Of a DNA stretch of 64,000 nt, positions 8,278-15,993 are shown piece after piece. The position numbers were made by a program, and so were the translations under genes. Origin of the DNA: Neobacillus sp. Marseille-Q6967 (GTDB lineage Bacteria > Bacillota > Bacilli > Bacillales > Cytobacillaceae); contig NZ_OX267715.1 in NCBI RefSeq assembly GCF_946151075.1, positions 2,767,881 through 2,831,880 on the forward strand. The letters run 5' to 3'. The notes beneath the pieces are model-generated. The model did no database searches and was not told the origin of the DNA. It saw only the letters and a list, made by a program, of their open reading frames with translations. Position 1 is the first letter of the stretch. Every line of letters begins with the position of its first letter.

Positions 8278-9168
8278 CTAATCTTTATTAAGATTACAAT
8301 GTTCTTTAATTAAATCAACAAATGCCTGCACTTGCTTTAGTTGAAATGCAGACTCATAACTTATTAACCAAGTATCACGTGTTAGAGGCTCACCATTTTC
8401 ATTTAGTAAAGGTATTTTATAAATATCTCTCTCAGTGCTATTTAGTGTGATCCCAGGTAAAATCGAGTACCCTAAACCATTGAAGGTCATTTGCTTACAT
8501 GTTTCTATTTGGTCCACGACGATTGTTCTTTTTGGCGACGTTTTAAATTGGCGCATCCACCAATCTTGAATTTCCTGGTAGTAGTTTGAGTCGCTCTTAA
8601 ATTGAATGAATGGGCGGTCTGTTACTAACACCTGTTCCGGACTGGTGATAACCCGATCCACCAGCAGAAGCGGGTCACTAAATAAATTAATTTTTACACC
8701 TTTCCAATCAGGTGCACCTCTAATAATTCCTACATGGACTTGATCATCATAAAGACTCTTTAATATATCACTGCTCCAGCCGGTCACTAATGATATTTTC
8801 ACTTGCGGATAAGTATCTATATACTTCTTTAATACTTGTGGGAGCCAATTTTGCCCGACTATCGAAGCAACAGCGATTTTTAATGTACCGGAGACACCTG
8901 ATTGTAAGGAATGAATCGATTCTCGAACTTTTTCTTCCTTTGTCAGGACGTCGTTGACAAATTGAATTACAAGCTCTCCTGCGGGTGTAAGGGCAAGTCC
9001 TTTTTGTGAGCGGATAAACAATTTTGTTCCCCACTCTTTTTCAATTGTCTGCAGCCTTTGTGATAAGGCAGGCTGCGATACAAAAAGACGTTCAGATGCT
9101 TTACGCATATTCATTTCTTGTGCTAAAACAGCTAATAATTGAAATTCCGATAACGAAGACAAACTCAT
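8278..9168 (-). CDS. ccpC: LysR-type regulator CcpC
   Basis: This citrate-responsive transcription factor represses TCA-cycle genes (citZ, citB) in B. subtilis. The N-terminal winged helix (SERLFVSQPALSQRLQ near residues 20-40) and the periplasmic-binding-like sensor domain (90-295) are typical; the match to B. subtilis CcpC runs along the whole length, including the VDQIETCKQM stretch. The start is uncertain: TTG 9171, ATG 9168 and TTG 9162 all lie close to a weak AAAAAAGG. It begins 31 bases after an MFS gene with no terminator between, so the two may be cotranscribed. Confidence 0.88.
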   Translation of the reverse strand: MSLSSLSEFQLLAVLAQEMNMRKASERLFVSQPALSQRLQTIEKEWGTKLFIRSQKGLALTPAGELVIQFVNDVLTKEEKVRESIHSLQSGVSGTLKIAVASIVGQNWLPQVLKKYIDTYPQVKISLVTGWSSDILKSLYDDQVHVGIIRGAPDWKGVKINLFSDPLLLVDRVITSPEQVLVTDRPFIQFKSDSNYYQEIQDWWMRQFKTSPKRTIVVDQIETCKQMTFNGLGYSILPGITLNSTERDIYKIPLLNENGEPLTRDTWLISYESAFQLKQVQAFVDLIKEHCNLNKD

Positions 9169-9199
9169 CAACCTTTTTTCTTATTCTTAGAATAAACAT

Positions 9200-10711
9200 T
9201 TATCTATTTGCAGGGTTTTCCTTTTTACGCGGAATAAACAAAATCAGTAATAAACTAATGATAGCAAAGGTTAGAACCACATAATAGACCCAATGCAAAG
9301 ATAAAGTTAAACCGTTCTGCAGTAATTCCCTCACAGGTTCTGCCAAACGGCTTCGATCATTTTCCTTCAGAAGCAGATTAGCCGAATCAACTGTAACTGG
9401 TTCATTAAACTCTTTGCTATTATCACTCAAATAATTCGCTAGCCGGTTATTAAGAATTCCTCCTAACAATGCTGCACCGATTGTATTCCCGAGATTTCTC
9501 ATGAACATATTGGCCGCTGTAGCTATCCCTCTTTGCTGCCAGGCTACCGTACTTTGAATGGAGACGATAAACGCAGTCGATGTTAATCCCATACCGAAAC
9601 CGACGATAAAAGAACCTAAGGCCGCCCAAAGCGGACCAGAAGTGGCCGTCATCATGACAAAAACAATACTGCCAAGGATTAGTGCCAACCCTCCAATAAT
9701 AGAAGTTTTTCGATACCCCATCGTGATTAACATTTTTCCTGAAAGTGTTGAAGCGATTGGCCAGCCTATTGACATAGTCGTTAGAGTAAAACCAGCTATA
9801 ATCGGTGACTGCTCCATTACCCCTTGGACAAAAGTCGGGAGGAAACTCGAGATTCCAATCAAAATAATTCCTGTTGTTAACGAAGTGATGTTCGCAATAA
9901 AAATGGACCTTTCCCGCCAAATATTAAATGGCATAACAGGCTCTGCTGCTTGTCCTTCTTGATAAACAAAACCGCTGATGGTAATTAAAAAGATAGCGAG
10001 CAATCCTAGTATCTGCCAGGAGCCCCAGGACCATCTTCCCCCTCCCTCAACTAGCAAAAACATTAAAGATGATATGGAAATGGTTAATAGTATTGCTCCT
10101 ATGTAGTCAATCTCATGCTTTTTCTTTTCCACATTCTCGTGGAGAAATAGCGTTAGCCCAATTAAAGCTAGAATACCCAAAGGTATATTAATCCAGAAAA
10201 CAAATTTCCAGCTGGCATACTGAACGAGTATTCCCCCTACTGCGGGACCGGTTACCGCAGATATCCCCCAAACACTAGATAAGTACCCTTGGATTTTCGC
10301 CCTTTCTTCTGCAGTGTAAATATCACCTACAATTGTCGTTGCAATCGGCATGACCGCCCCAGCACCAAACCCCTGAATAAAGCGGTAAATAATTAAGGTG
10401 TTCATTGAATCAGCAAACCCGCATAGAATGGAACCAATCAGGAAGACGGTGATTCCAAAGAAGAGAATGGGCTTTCTTCCAAAAAGGTCTGATAATTTAC
10501 CATAAATAAGGACTGTAATCGCATTCATTAAAAGATAGGCAGAAAATACCCAGCTGTATAGCGTAAAACCTCCTAAGTCTGCAACAATGGCAGGCATAGC
10601 TGTGGAAACAATCGTTGCCTCAATCGCTCCCATAAACATCGCGAGCATTACAGCAGCTAAAACAAATGGTCTTTTTGTTTGTTTTTGCTTACTTTTTGTC
10701 AGAGTGTCCAT
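9200..10711 (-). CDS. MFS multidrug exporter, 14-TM DHA2 family
   Basis: A 503-residue integral membrane protein with 13-14 hydrophobic segments. The EmrB/QacA features are present: GKLSDLFGRKP (motif A) after TM2, and the motif-C-like GISAVTGPAVGGIL in TM5. Drug/H+ antiport is the family role; the substrate cannot be told from the sequence. GGAAGGTG precedes the ATG. It replaces the ykuN-ykuP flavodoxin genes found near ccpC in B. subtilis but lies on the other side of ccpC. Confidence 0.88.
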   Translation of the reverse strand: MDTLTKSKQKQTKRPFVLAAVMLAMFMGAIEATIVSTAMPAIVADLGGFTLYSWVFSAYLLMNAITVLIYGKLSDLFGRKPILFFGITVFLIGSILCGFADSMNTLIIYRFIQGFGAGAVMPIATTIVGDIYTAEERAKIQGYLSSVWGISAVTGPAVGGILVQYASWKFVFWINIPLGILALIGLTLFLHENVEKKKHEIDYIGAILLTISISSLMFLLVEGGGRWSWGSWQILGLLAIFLITISGFVYQEGQAAEPVMPFNIWRERSIFIANITSLTTGIILIGISSFLPTFVQGVMEQSPIIAGFTLTTMSIGWPIASTLSGKMLITMGYRKTSIIGGLALILGSIVFVMMTATSGPLWAALGSFIVGFGMGLTSTAFIVSIQSTVAWQQRGIATAANMFMRNLGNTIGAALLGGILNNRLANYLSDNSKEFNEPVTVDSANLLLKENDRSRLAEPVRELLQNGLTLSLHWVYYVVLTFAIISLLLILFIPRKKENPANR

Positions 10712-10736
10712 TTAAGCACCTTCCGTTATCCTATAA

Positions 10737-10762
10737 AAAATATAGCCCCCTTTACGGGAGCC
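10737..10762 (-). terminator. Terminator after darB
   Basis: On the minus strand GCTCCC, loop GTAAA, GGGGGC (one G-T pair) is followed by a U-rich run. Confidence 0.65.
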
Positions 10763-10763
10763 T

Positions 10764-11216
10764 TTATGCTTTATCGTTCTTATTCCTGCCAACCACCTTT
10801 TCCAGCTGCATTAACAGGGTGCTTCTTGGCAATAATCCCTCAAATTGACCATCCTCTGTAACAATACAAAGAAATGGGTGATTCACTAATAATTTTAGAC
10901 AGGATTCTAATGTCTCAGTTAATTTAACCCGGGGAATGGATGTTTTCATTACTTCTTCCACTCGTTTGTTTTCAAGTTTTTCAAACTCAATTCTTTCAAG
11001 TCCAAGGATAGAATCCATTATAATCGGCGTGCTAATCAGCCCGTGCAGTTTATAATGAGGGTCCAGCACTGGTATTGCCGTATACCCGCTTTTTGTTAAA
11101 ACTAAAAGGGCATGCTCTAAATTGTTACCAATTTGGACATGAGCAACTCGTTCAGATGGTATCATTAACTTCTTAATATCCATTTTTAAAAACTCATCAC
11201 TATGAAGACTTATCAT
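10764..11216 (-). CDS. darB: c-di-AMP binding CBS protein DarB (CbpB)
   Basis: A cytoplasmic protein of 150 residues made of two CBS motifs (about 15-75 and 80-145), matching B. subtilis YkuL. In B. subtilis and Listeria the apo form stimulates the (p)ppGpp synthetase Rel and pyruvate carboxylase when c-di-AMP is low. The conserved VAHVQIGNNLEHALLVLTK stretch is present. I chose the ATG at 11216, with AGGAG 8 bases upstream, over the adjacent GTG. Confidence 0.9.
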   Translation of the reverse strand: MISLHSDEFLKMDIKKLMIPSERVAHVQIGNNLEHALLVLTKSGYTAIPVLDPHYKLHGLISTPIIMDSILGLERIEFEKLENKRVEEVMKTSIPRVKLTETLESCLKLLVNHPFLCIVTEDGQFEGLLPRSTLLMQLEKVVGRNKNDKA

Positions 11217-11298
11217 CACTAATACTCCTCAATCTTTGTTTTCCCACATCTATATTCTATCATAGTTTCAGAAGTACTGGGTTATATATTCAATCCCC

Positions 11299-11329
11299 AA
11301 AAAAGAAAGGAACCGTTAAACCGGTTCCT
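11299..11329 (-). terminator. Terminator after ykuJ
   Basis: GGAACCG/CGGTTCC stem followed by a U-rich run on the minus strand; it begins at the ykuJ stop codon. Confidence 0.75.
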
Positions 11330-11564
11330 ACTGGATCAAATCAAAGATTTCAATAGTAATCATATCGACATTATCAAATTGATAACGTTTTGGTTTTTCC
11401 TTTTCATTATATATTTCCAATTCGAATGTCTCAGTTTTTGGATGAAATGTAACCTGACATTTTCTTTCTCCGTTAACTTCGAAATAACGTTGTGCAGGTT
11501 CACCTCCACTTGATTGTTCTTGAAGGTTTTTTAACCGTGTTAATATACCTTGAAGTTGTGACAT
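11328..11564 (-). CDS. ykuJ: YkuJ family protein
   Basis: A 78-residue cytoplasmic protein matching B. subtilis YkuJ, with the conserved QRYFEVNGE and FDNVDMITIEIFDLI stretches. The family has a small alpha/beta fold of unknown function. AAAGGAGAAGG precedes the ATG. Gene order ykuI-ykuJ-darB is like B. subtilis, though two other genes lie between ykuI and ykuJ here. Confidence 0.9.
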   Translation of the reverse strand: MSQLQGILTRLKNLQEQSSGGEPAQRYFEVNGERKCQVTFHPKTETFELEIYNEKEKPKRYQFDNVDMITIEIFDLIQ

Positions 11565-11748
11565 ATGCTCCTTCTCCTTTCAAACACAAACAAACTTACT
11601 ACTGTTATGTTTCTCTTTTAGCATGTTTCTATCCTGTATGGATTATTACCATTTCTTTTTCCACTTAGAATTTATGCCAATAGTAAAAGCATAAAATAAC
11701 ATTTAGGATTTGTCCAAGCAAAAATGAAAATAACGGTAATTTTTTTTA

Positions 11749-12303
11749 TTAAAAGAAAAGATGCCTGATATGAATCCAAGAGAAGAATGTTATTTTTTCT
11801 TTGGCTGGTTTATAGGCTTGGTCTAAAATAGATTTCGGAATATTATCGTATAAGTATTGATCAACTTTCCATTTACCTTCAAATTTCTTTAGTAATATTC
11901 CTTCATAATGATTATCATAACCGACTGGGCCTTCTGTTGATGCCGGAAAATATTCAAAAACGTAAATCCGATCCTGCTCAAATATTACTTTTGTGTCGTC
12001 ATTATATTCATAAAAGGGAATGTAATAAAGTGCAAAGTCACTTCCATATGAAAAAAACTTCCCATTTTCTTCTACGATATTTTCCGCCCAAAATATCTTC
12101 TGGTAACTTTCCGAAAAATAAGGATTTAATAACCTCTTTATTTCTTCTTTGGTTCTATCCTGTTCACTCAATGATACCTGAACGTTAAAAGCATCCTTTA
12201 GGAAACGAAAAACGTCCTCTCTCGTACGTATATCCGTGTTTGCTTCCGGAGATAAAGGCATTAACAAAAACAGCAGAAAAAATAACAAAAATATTTTTTT
12301 CAT
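11749..12303 (-). CDS. Secreted protein, DUF3993-like
   Basis: A 184-residue protein with a clear signal peptide (MKKIF then a Leu-rich core to about residue 20, cleavage near SPEA). The mature part carries the REDVFRFLKDAF and YYIPFYEYNDDTK stretches that I associate with DUF3993 of Bacillus; the family assignment is from memory and tentative. No catalytic motif is seen. AGGGGG lies 9 bases ahead of the ATG. No nearby gene hints at its job. Confidence 0.7.
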   Translation of the reverse strand: MKKIFLLFFLLFLLMPLSPEANTDIRTREDVFRFLKDAFNVQVSLSEQDRTKEEIKRLLNPYFSESYQKIFWAENIVEENGKFFSYGSDFALYYIPFYEYNDDTKVIFEQDRIYVFEYFPASTEGPVGYDNHYEGILLKKFEGKWKVDQYLYDNIPKSILDQAYKPAKEKITFFSWIHIRHLFF

Positions 12304-12469
12304 TCTCCTTATCCCCCTTCTTTGTAATTTGTTACATTCATTTTAACAACATATATTCGTCATATACCCAAAAATAAATCGTAATAATCCACCAAGATAA
12401 GACATTGTTTAATGGTATTTGTTGGATTTACGATTATTTCCTCGAAAATTGTTTATCCTGACATCTAAA

Positions 12470-12496
12470 AAAATAGGCCTCTGATAAGAGACCTAT
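12470..12496 (-). terminator. Terminator after the 78-residue membrane protein
   Basis: TAGG-C-CTCT, loop GATA, AGAG-A-CCTA followed by a U-rich run on the minus strand. Confidence 0.65.
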
Positions 12497-12729
12497 AAAA
12501 AAGTAATCATAACAAATAGGATGATAAAAAGAACCAAAGCAAAGAATATTCCGTATGACAAAAAAATCGGGTTCTTTACATATATATGCTTTTGAACTGG
12601 TTTTTCAATCTTCGTATCTAATTCTCCCTCTACCACTTTTTTTTCTCTGGCGATATACATCGTATAAAGTAGTGAAACCGCAAGAATCCCAATAATAACA
12701 ATCGAGAGTGCGTTGACAAATAAGTTCAT
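12493..12729 (-). CDS. Small two-helix membrane protein, unknown
   Basis: I do not recognise the family. A 78-residue protein with a hydrophobic helix at residues 3-23, a charged middle segment (AREKKVVEGELDTKIEKP) and a second helix at the C-terminus. The start is the ATG at 12729, with AAGGAG 9 bases upstream; the frame extends 15 codons further without a ribosome site. It lies 68 bases after ykuI on the same strand and may be cotranscribed with it. Confidence 0.7.
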   Translation of the reverse strand: MNLFVNALSIVIIGILAVSLLYTMYIAREKKVVEGELDTKIEKPVQKHIYVKNPIFLSYGIFFALVLFIILFVMITFL

Positions 12730-12796
12730 GAGCGATTTCTCCTTAAAGAGTTTTTTCTTAAAATTCCACTCCAAGAACTATTCTATTCAATGATTG

Positions 12797-14008
12797 TTAT
12801 AACAATTGGTCATGTTCAAATAAATATTGATAAGTGATATCAATAAAAAGAAAGTCGTTGCCGTTTAATGGAAAGGAAAAAGTTCGAATTGTTTCTCCTG
12901 TCTCGATATCACTGTATACATCCGATAAGATCCCTTTTTTTTCATTCCTCATTTTGATGATATTTTCTAAGAAATACGGACGCCAGCTCCAGTTCTTTTG
13001 AATATATTCCTCTTGAGTAAACCAGCCGTTCTTCCCCTTATAGATGTTTGCAGACCTTTGGAATCCGTCTTCATCGCACACATACATCCTAAAGGCAATT
13101 TGGTCCATTTCTTTTGTAAGGGATAACAAAAGCTCTCCATAGCTGGCTTTCTTATTTTTCATAACAATGTCTTGAACTTTGGTTTGGAAATATTCTGCTG
13201 CCGTATAAATTGCCTCTAATTTTTTCTTTTCATAAGCAATAAAATCGTGAAATTTTTCTTTTAAGCGATCTTTTAATAAATCACGCTCCACAAATTCGGC
13301 TGTTGGCGAATGTAGATAATATCCCTGATAATATCTGCCGCCATTTTTCCAGGCAAATTGAAGCTGATAACTCATTTCTATATTTTCAAACAATAAAGTG
13401 GCACCAATTTTCCGTGCTAATAGTGACAACGAAAATAAGACGTCTGTGAAGTTTGTGGCCGTTGCAGTTGATTTTAACGCCTGTAAATTAATCTTTATAA
13501 TTTCAGGGTTAAGTTGTCCAATTCTTTCAAAGTAGTTGGTATCACTATCTACACTGGTAATAGCCATTTTAATACCATACGTTCGATAGTACTGTAACAA
13601 GTGGTCCACTTGGTCCAAATCTCCTTTATATTTCCCTTCGGAGATTTCTAGAACGATTCGACTTAATTTAAAACCTCTTTTTTCAAAATTTAATAATTCC
13701 TGTAGAAATGGTTCACCATGCCTATACATAAGTAAGTCTGCATCCCTGTTTAAATAAATACTCACATCATCATCCAGCCCAAGTGCAAGCTCCAATGCTT
13801 TTTGCACTAATAAAAGATCCACTTCATATTTATATTCTTCAGGAATTTGATCATCCAGAAAAAAAGGGCCTAAACTTATTACATTTCCCGCTGTCCGGTA
13901 TCTTCCTAAAACCTCATAAGCTATAACACGCCGTTCATCCGCACTAAAAATTGGTTGAAAATAAGGAATGACATTTTCAAGATCCGTTAGGATTTCCAAT
14001 GCATCCAT
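12797..14008 (-). CDS. ykuI: YkuI: degenerate EAL domain with PAS-like C-terminus
   Basis: The N-terminal EAL-type domain (1-250) is followed by a linking helix and a PAS-like YkuI_C domain (about 250-400), matching B. subtilis YkuI along the whole length. The EAL motif reads EVL. The first and second metal Asp of the DDFG motif are replaced (ITSVDSD), and LKID reads IKIN, while the NRD, EISEG and ENIE positions remain. B. subtilis YkuI binds c-di-GMP without clear hydrolysis; this copy is even more degenerate, so a c-di-GMP or effector sensor is likelier than an enzyme. GGAGGG precedes the ATG. Confidence 0.9.
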   Translation of the reverse strand: MDALEILTDLENVIPYFQPIFSADERRVIAYEVLGRYRTAGNVISLGPFFLDDQIPEEYKYEVDLLLVQKALELALGLDDDVSIYLNRDADLLMYRHGEPFLQELLNFEKRGFKLSRIVLEISEGKYKGDLDQVDHLLQYYRTYGIKMAITSVDSDTNYFERIGQLNPEIIKINLQALKSTATATNFTDVLFSLSLLARKIGATLLFENIEMSYQLQFAWKNGGRYYQGYYLHSPTAEFVERDLLKDRLKEKFHDFIAYEKKKLEAIYTAAEYFQTKVQDIVMKNKKASYGELLLSLTKEMDQIAFRMYVCDEDGFQRSANIYKGKNGWFTQEEYIQKNWSWRPYFLENIIKMRNEKKGILSDVYSDIETGETIRTFSFPLNGNDFLFIDITYQYLFEHDQLL

Positions 14009-14163
14009 TCAAGTACCCTCCAGAAAAATATTTTCCTCATTATACCATACCCTTATATACAATACGCTTAACATTGAAAACTTGTTCTTTCCAAAAGGAT
14101 ACCATCATAGCAGGCTGTGAACAATTTCATAATATGTGTAGGTCCATCAAAGGAGGGTGAGTT

Positions 14164-14952
14164 TTGAAAAAACTTTGTTTACTGGCGTCACTCATTCCAC
14201 TGTTTGGATGCAGCAACACAGACACAAATTCAGTTTCAAATCATGCAGGGATGGAAAAACCCTTACAAATATACGAACAAGCTCCAAGTCCGCCAGTACA
14301 AAAAACACCAGCAGCAAATGTTAATAATAACGTTAAACAGGCTGCTGCGAGAAAAGATTCACAAATGCTTGATGTTATCCTAATTGCACAAAACCCTGAA
14401 TTAAGATATGGATGTGAAGTAACAAGCCTTGCTATGGTCTTAAATTACGCGGGTGTAAATACCGATAAAATGGATTTATATCGCTCCATTCAAAAAGACC
14501 TGGACCCGATTAAAAGGGCTTCGAACGGAGATATTTTAAGCTGGGGAAATCCTGCAGATGGATTTGTCGGAGATATGACGGGCAGACAACCAGGTTATGC
14601 CGTTTTTGATAAGCCTATGATTGATTTAATTAATCAAAAACTTCCAAGGAGGGCTGTTAATTTAACCAACCAGCCGTTTGAACGAATATTGGAGCATGTT
14701 TCGGCCGGCTATCCAGTAGTGGTTTGGACTACTGGGGATTACCGCCTTCCTGACCGTTGGGAATCATGGACACATGGACAACAGGTAATTAAGACTCCTC
14801 TGGACCTCCATGCAGTGGTTCTTGTAGGATATGATTCACAATTCGTTTATTTAAACGACCCTCTGTCTGTTAAGAAACAGGTAAAAGTAGAAAAAGAAAA
14901 ATTTATTACTTCTTGGAAGGCACTTCAAAGCCGGGCGGTTAGTTATAAATAA
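14164..14952 (+). CDS. C39-like peptidase lipoprotein
   Basis: TTG start with GGAGGGTGA just upstream. Residues 1-16 form a lipoprotein signal with lipobox LFGC, so the protein is anchored outside the membrane. A Pro/Asn/Ala-rich linker leads to a papain-like peptidase_C39_2 domain (about 75-255): the nucleophile Cys is in YGCEVTSLAMVLNYAGV, the His in LDLHAVVLVGYD, followed by the Asn/Asp of YLNDPL. The substrate is unknown; a cell-wall or peptide target is inferred. It resembles B. subtilis YvpB-type proteins. Confidence 0.83.
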   Translation: MKKLCLLASLIPLFGCSNTDTNSVSNHAGMEKPLQIYEQAPSPPVQKTPAANVNNNVKQAAARKDSQMLDVILIAQNPELRYGCEVTSLAMVLNYAGVNTDKMDLYRSIQKDLDPIKRASNGDILSWGNPADGFVGDMTGRQPGYAVFDKPMIDLINQKLPRRAVNLTNQPFERILEHVSAGYPVVVWTTGDYRLPDRWESWTHGQQVIKTPLDLHAVVLVGYDSQFVYLNDPLSVKKQVKVEKEKFITSWKALQSRAVSYK

Positions 14953-14958
14953 ATCATT

Positions 14959-14985
14959 AAGCAGCCAATTATGGCTGCTTTTTTG
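14959..14985 (+). terminator. Terminator after the C39-like gene
   Basis: AAGCAGCC/GGCTGCTT stem with a T run. Confidence 0.85.
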
Positions 14986-15094
14986 GTATTTATTTATTGG
15001 TACATGAATATTAACTTACAAAGAGGTGTACTTGCGTTATTTGGTAATTCATTCAATAAGAAAAATAACAAATCAAGTTAGGTTGGTAATATAT

Positions 15095-15964
15095 ATGAAA
15101 AAGAAAATAAAAAGGAGAAAATTTTTAAAGAACACATTGGGGACTTTTTTAACATTATTGGGTTTGGGGTCAGGCGGATATTATTATGCCAATCGTATAG
15201 AACCTTCTCTCCTTGAAATTAGTAGAATCGACATGAAACATTCCTTATTACCCAAAAGCTTCGATGGTATAAAAATAATCCAATTTAGTGATACCCATCT
15301 TGGTTTTCACTATACTGACAAACAATTTGAAAAACTGGTCAACAAAATCAATCTACTTCATCCTGACATGATTCTTTTTACAGGCGATTTACTGGACGAG
15401 CCAAATAAATATACTAAAATTCATCAAATCGTCCCGATGTTACAACAGTTACAGGCACCGCTTGGAAAGTATTGTATCTTTGGAAATCATGACCACGGAG
15501 GCTATGGATCTGATATTTACAGAAATATGATGGAGACAGCAAATTTTACCGTCCTTTTAAATGCCTCCAGCCAAATTCAACTCCATGATGGGAGTTCTAT
15601 TTACTTGATCGGCATCGATGACCGAATGCTGGGGAAACCAGACCTTGAAATCGCACAAAAAGGAGTCCCAGACACAGCTTTTAAAATTCTATTATCTCAT
15701 GCCCCAGATGTTGCCGATGATGCCTTACAATATTCAATTCAATGGCAATTGAGCGGCCATAGTCACGGGGGGCAGGTAAAAATCCCCTTTATTGGTGCAC
15801 TAGTGATCCCTCCTTTTGCCCAAAAATACCCTGAGGGGCTTTATACCCTCGGAGATAGCGAACCGTTGTTATTATACGTGAACAGAGGAATAGGCACTAC
15901 ACGTCTGCCATTTCGATTTATGTCTAAACCGGAAATTACCATGTTTACACTAAAGTCAGATTAA
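15095..15964 (+). CDS. ykuE: Tat-exported metallophosphoesterase YkuE
   Basis: A 289-residue calcineurin-like phosphoesterase. Metal motifs are visible: FSDTHLG, TGDLLDE, GNHDHGG and SGHSHGGQ. The N-terminus carries a twin-arginine motif (KRRKFLK) followed by a hydrophobic core, as in B. subtilis YkuE, a known TatAyCy substrate of the cell wall. I chose the ATG at 15095 because it puts the Tat motif at residues 5-11; the frame opens earlier (GTG 15026), where AAGAGGTG overlaps the start. The ribosome site for 15095 is weak, so the start is not certain. Confidence 0.88.
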   Translation: MKKKIKRRKFLKNTLGTFLTLLGLGSGGYYYANRIEPSLLEISRIDMKHSLLPKSFDGIKIIQFSDTHLGFHYTDKQFEKLVNKINLLHPDMILFTGDLLDEPNKYTKIHQIVPMLQQLQAPLGKYCIFGNHDHGGYGSDIYRNMMETANFTVLLNASSQIQLHDGSSIYLIGIDDRMLGKPDLEIAQKGVPDTAFKILLSHAPDVADDALQYSIQWQLSGHSHGGQVKIPFIGALVIPPFAQKYPEGLYTLGDSEPLLLYVNRGIGTTRLPFRFMSKPEITMFTLKSD

Positions 15965-15993
15965 AAAAATCCTTACATGAGTGAAGGATTTTT
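15963..15993. terminator. Bidirectional terminator between ykuE and the GGDEF-EAL gene
   Basis: AAATCCTT/AAGGATTT stem flanked by A and T runs between convergent genes. Confidence 0.8.

Noticed and set aside
9181..9195. 15-base palindrome TTATTCT-T-AGAATAA upstream of ccpC
   Set aside because: Considered as an autoregulatory CcpC site, but the known CcpC half sites have the opposite order (ATAA then TTAT) and this lies at the ribosome site; it may be chance in AT-rich DNA.
14116..14131. TGTGA-N6-TCATA, near match to an Fnr box
   Set aside because: One half is imperfect and it lies only about 33 bases before the start codon of the C39-like gene, downstream of where a promoter would be.
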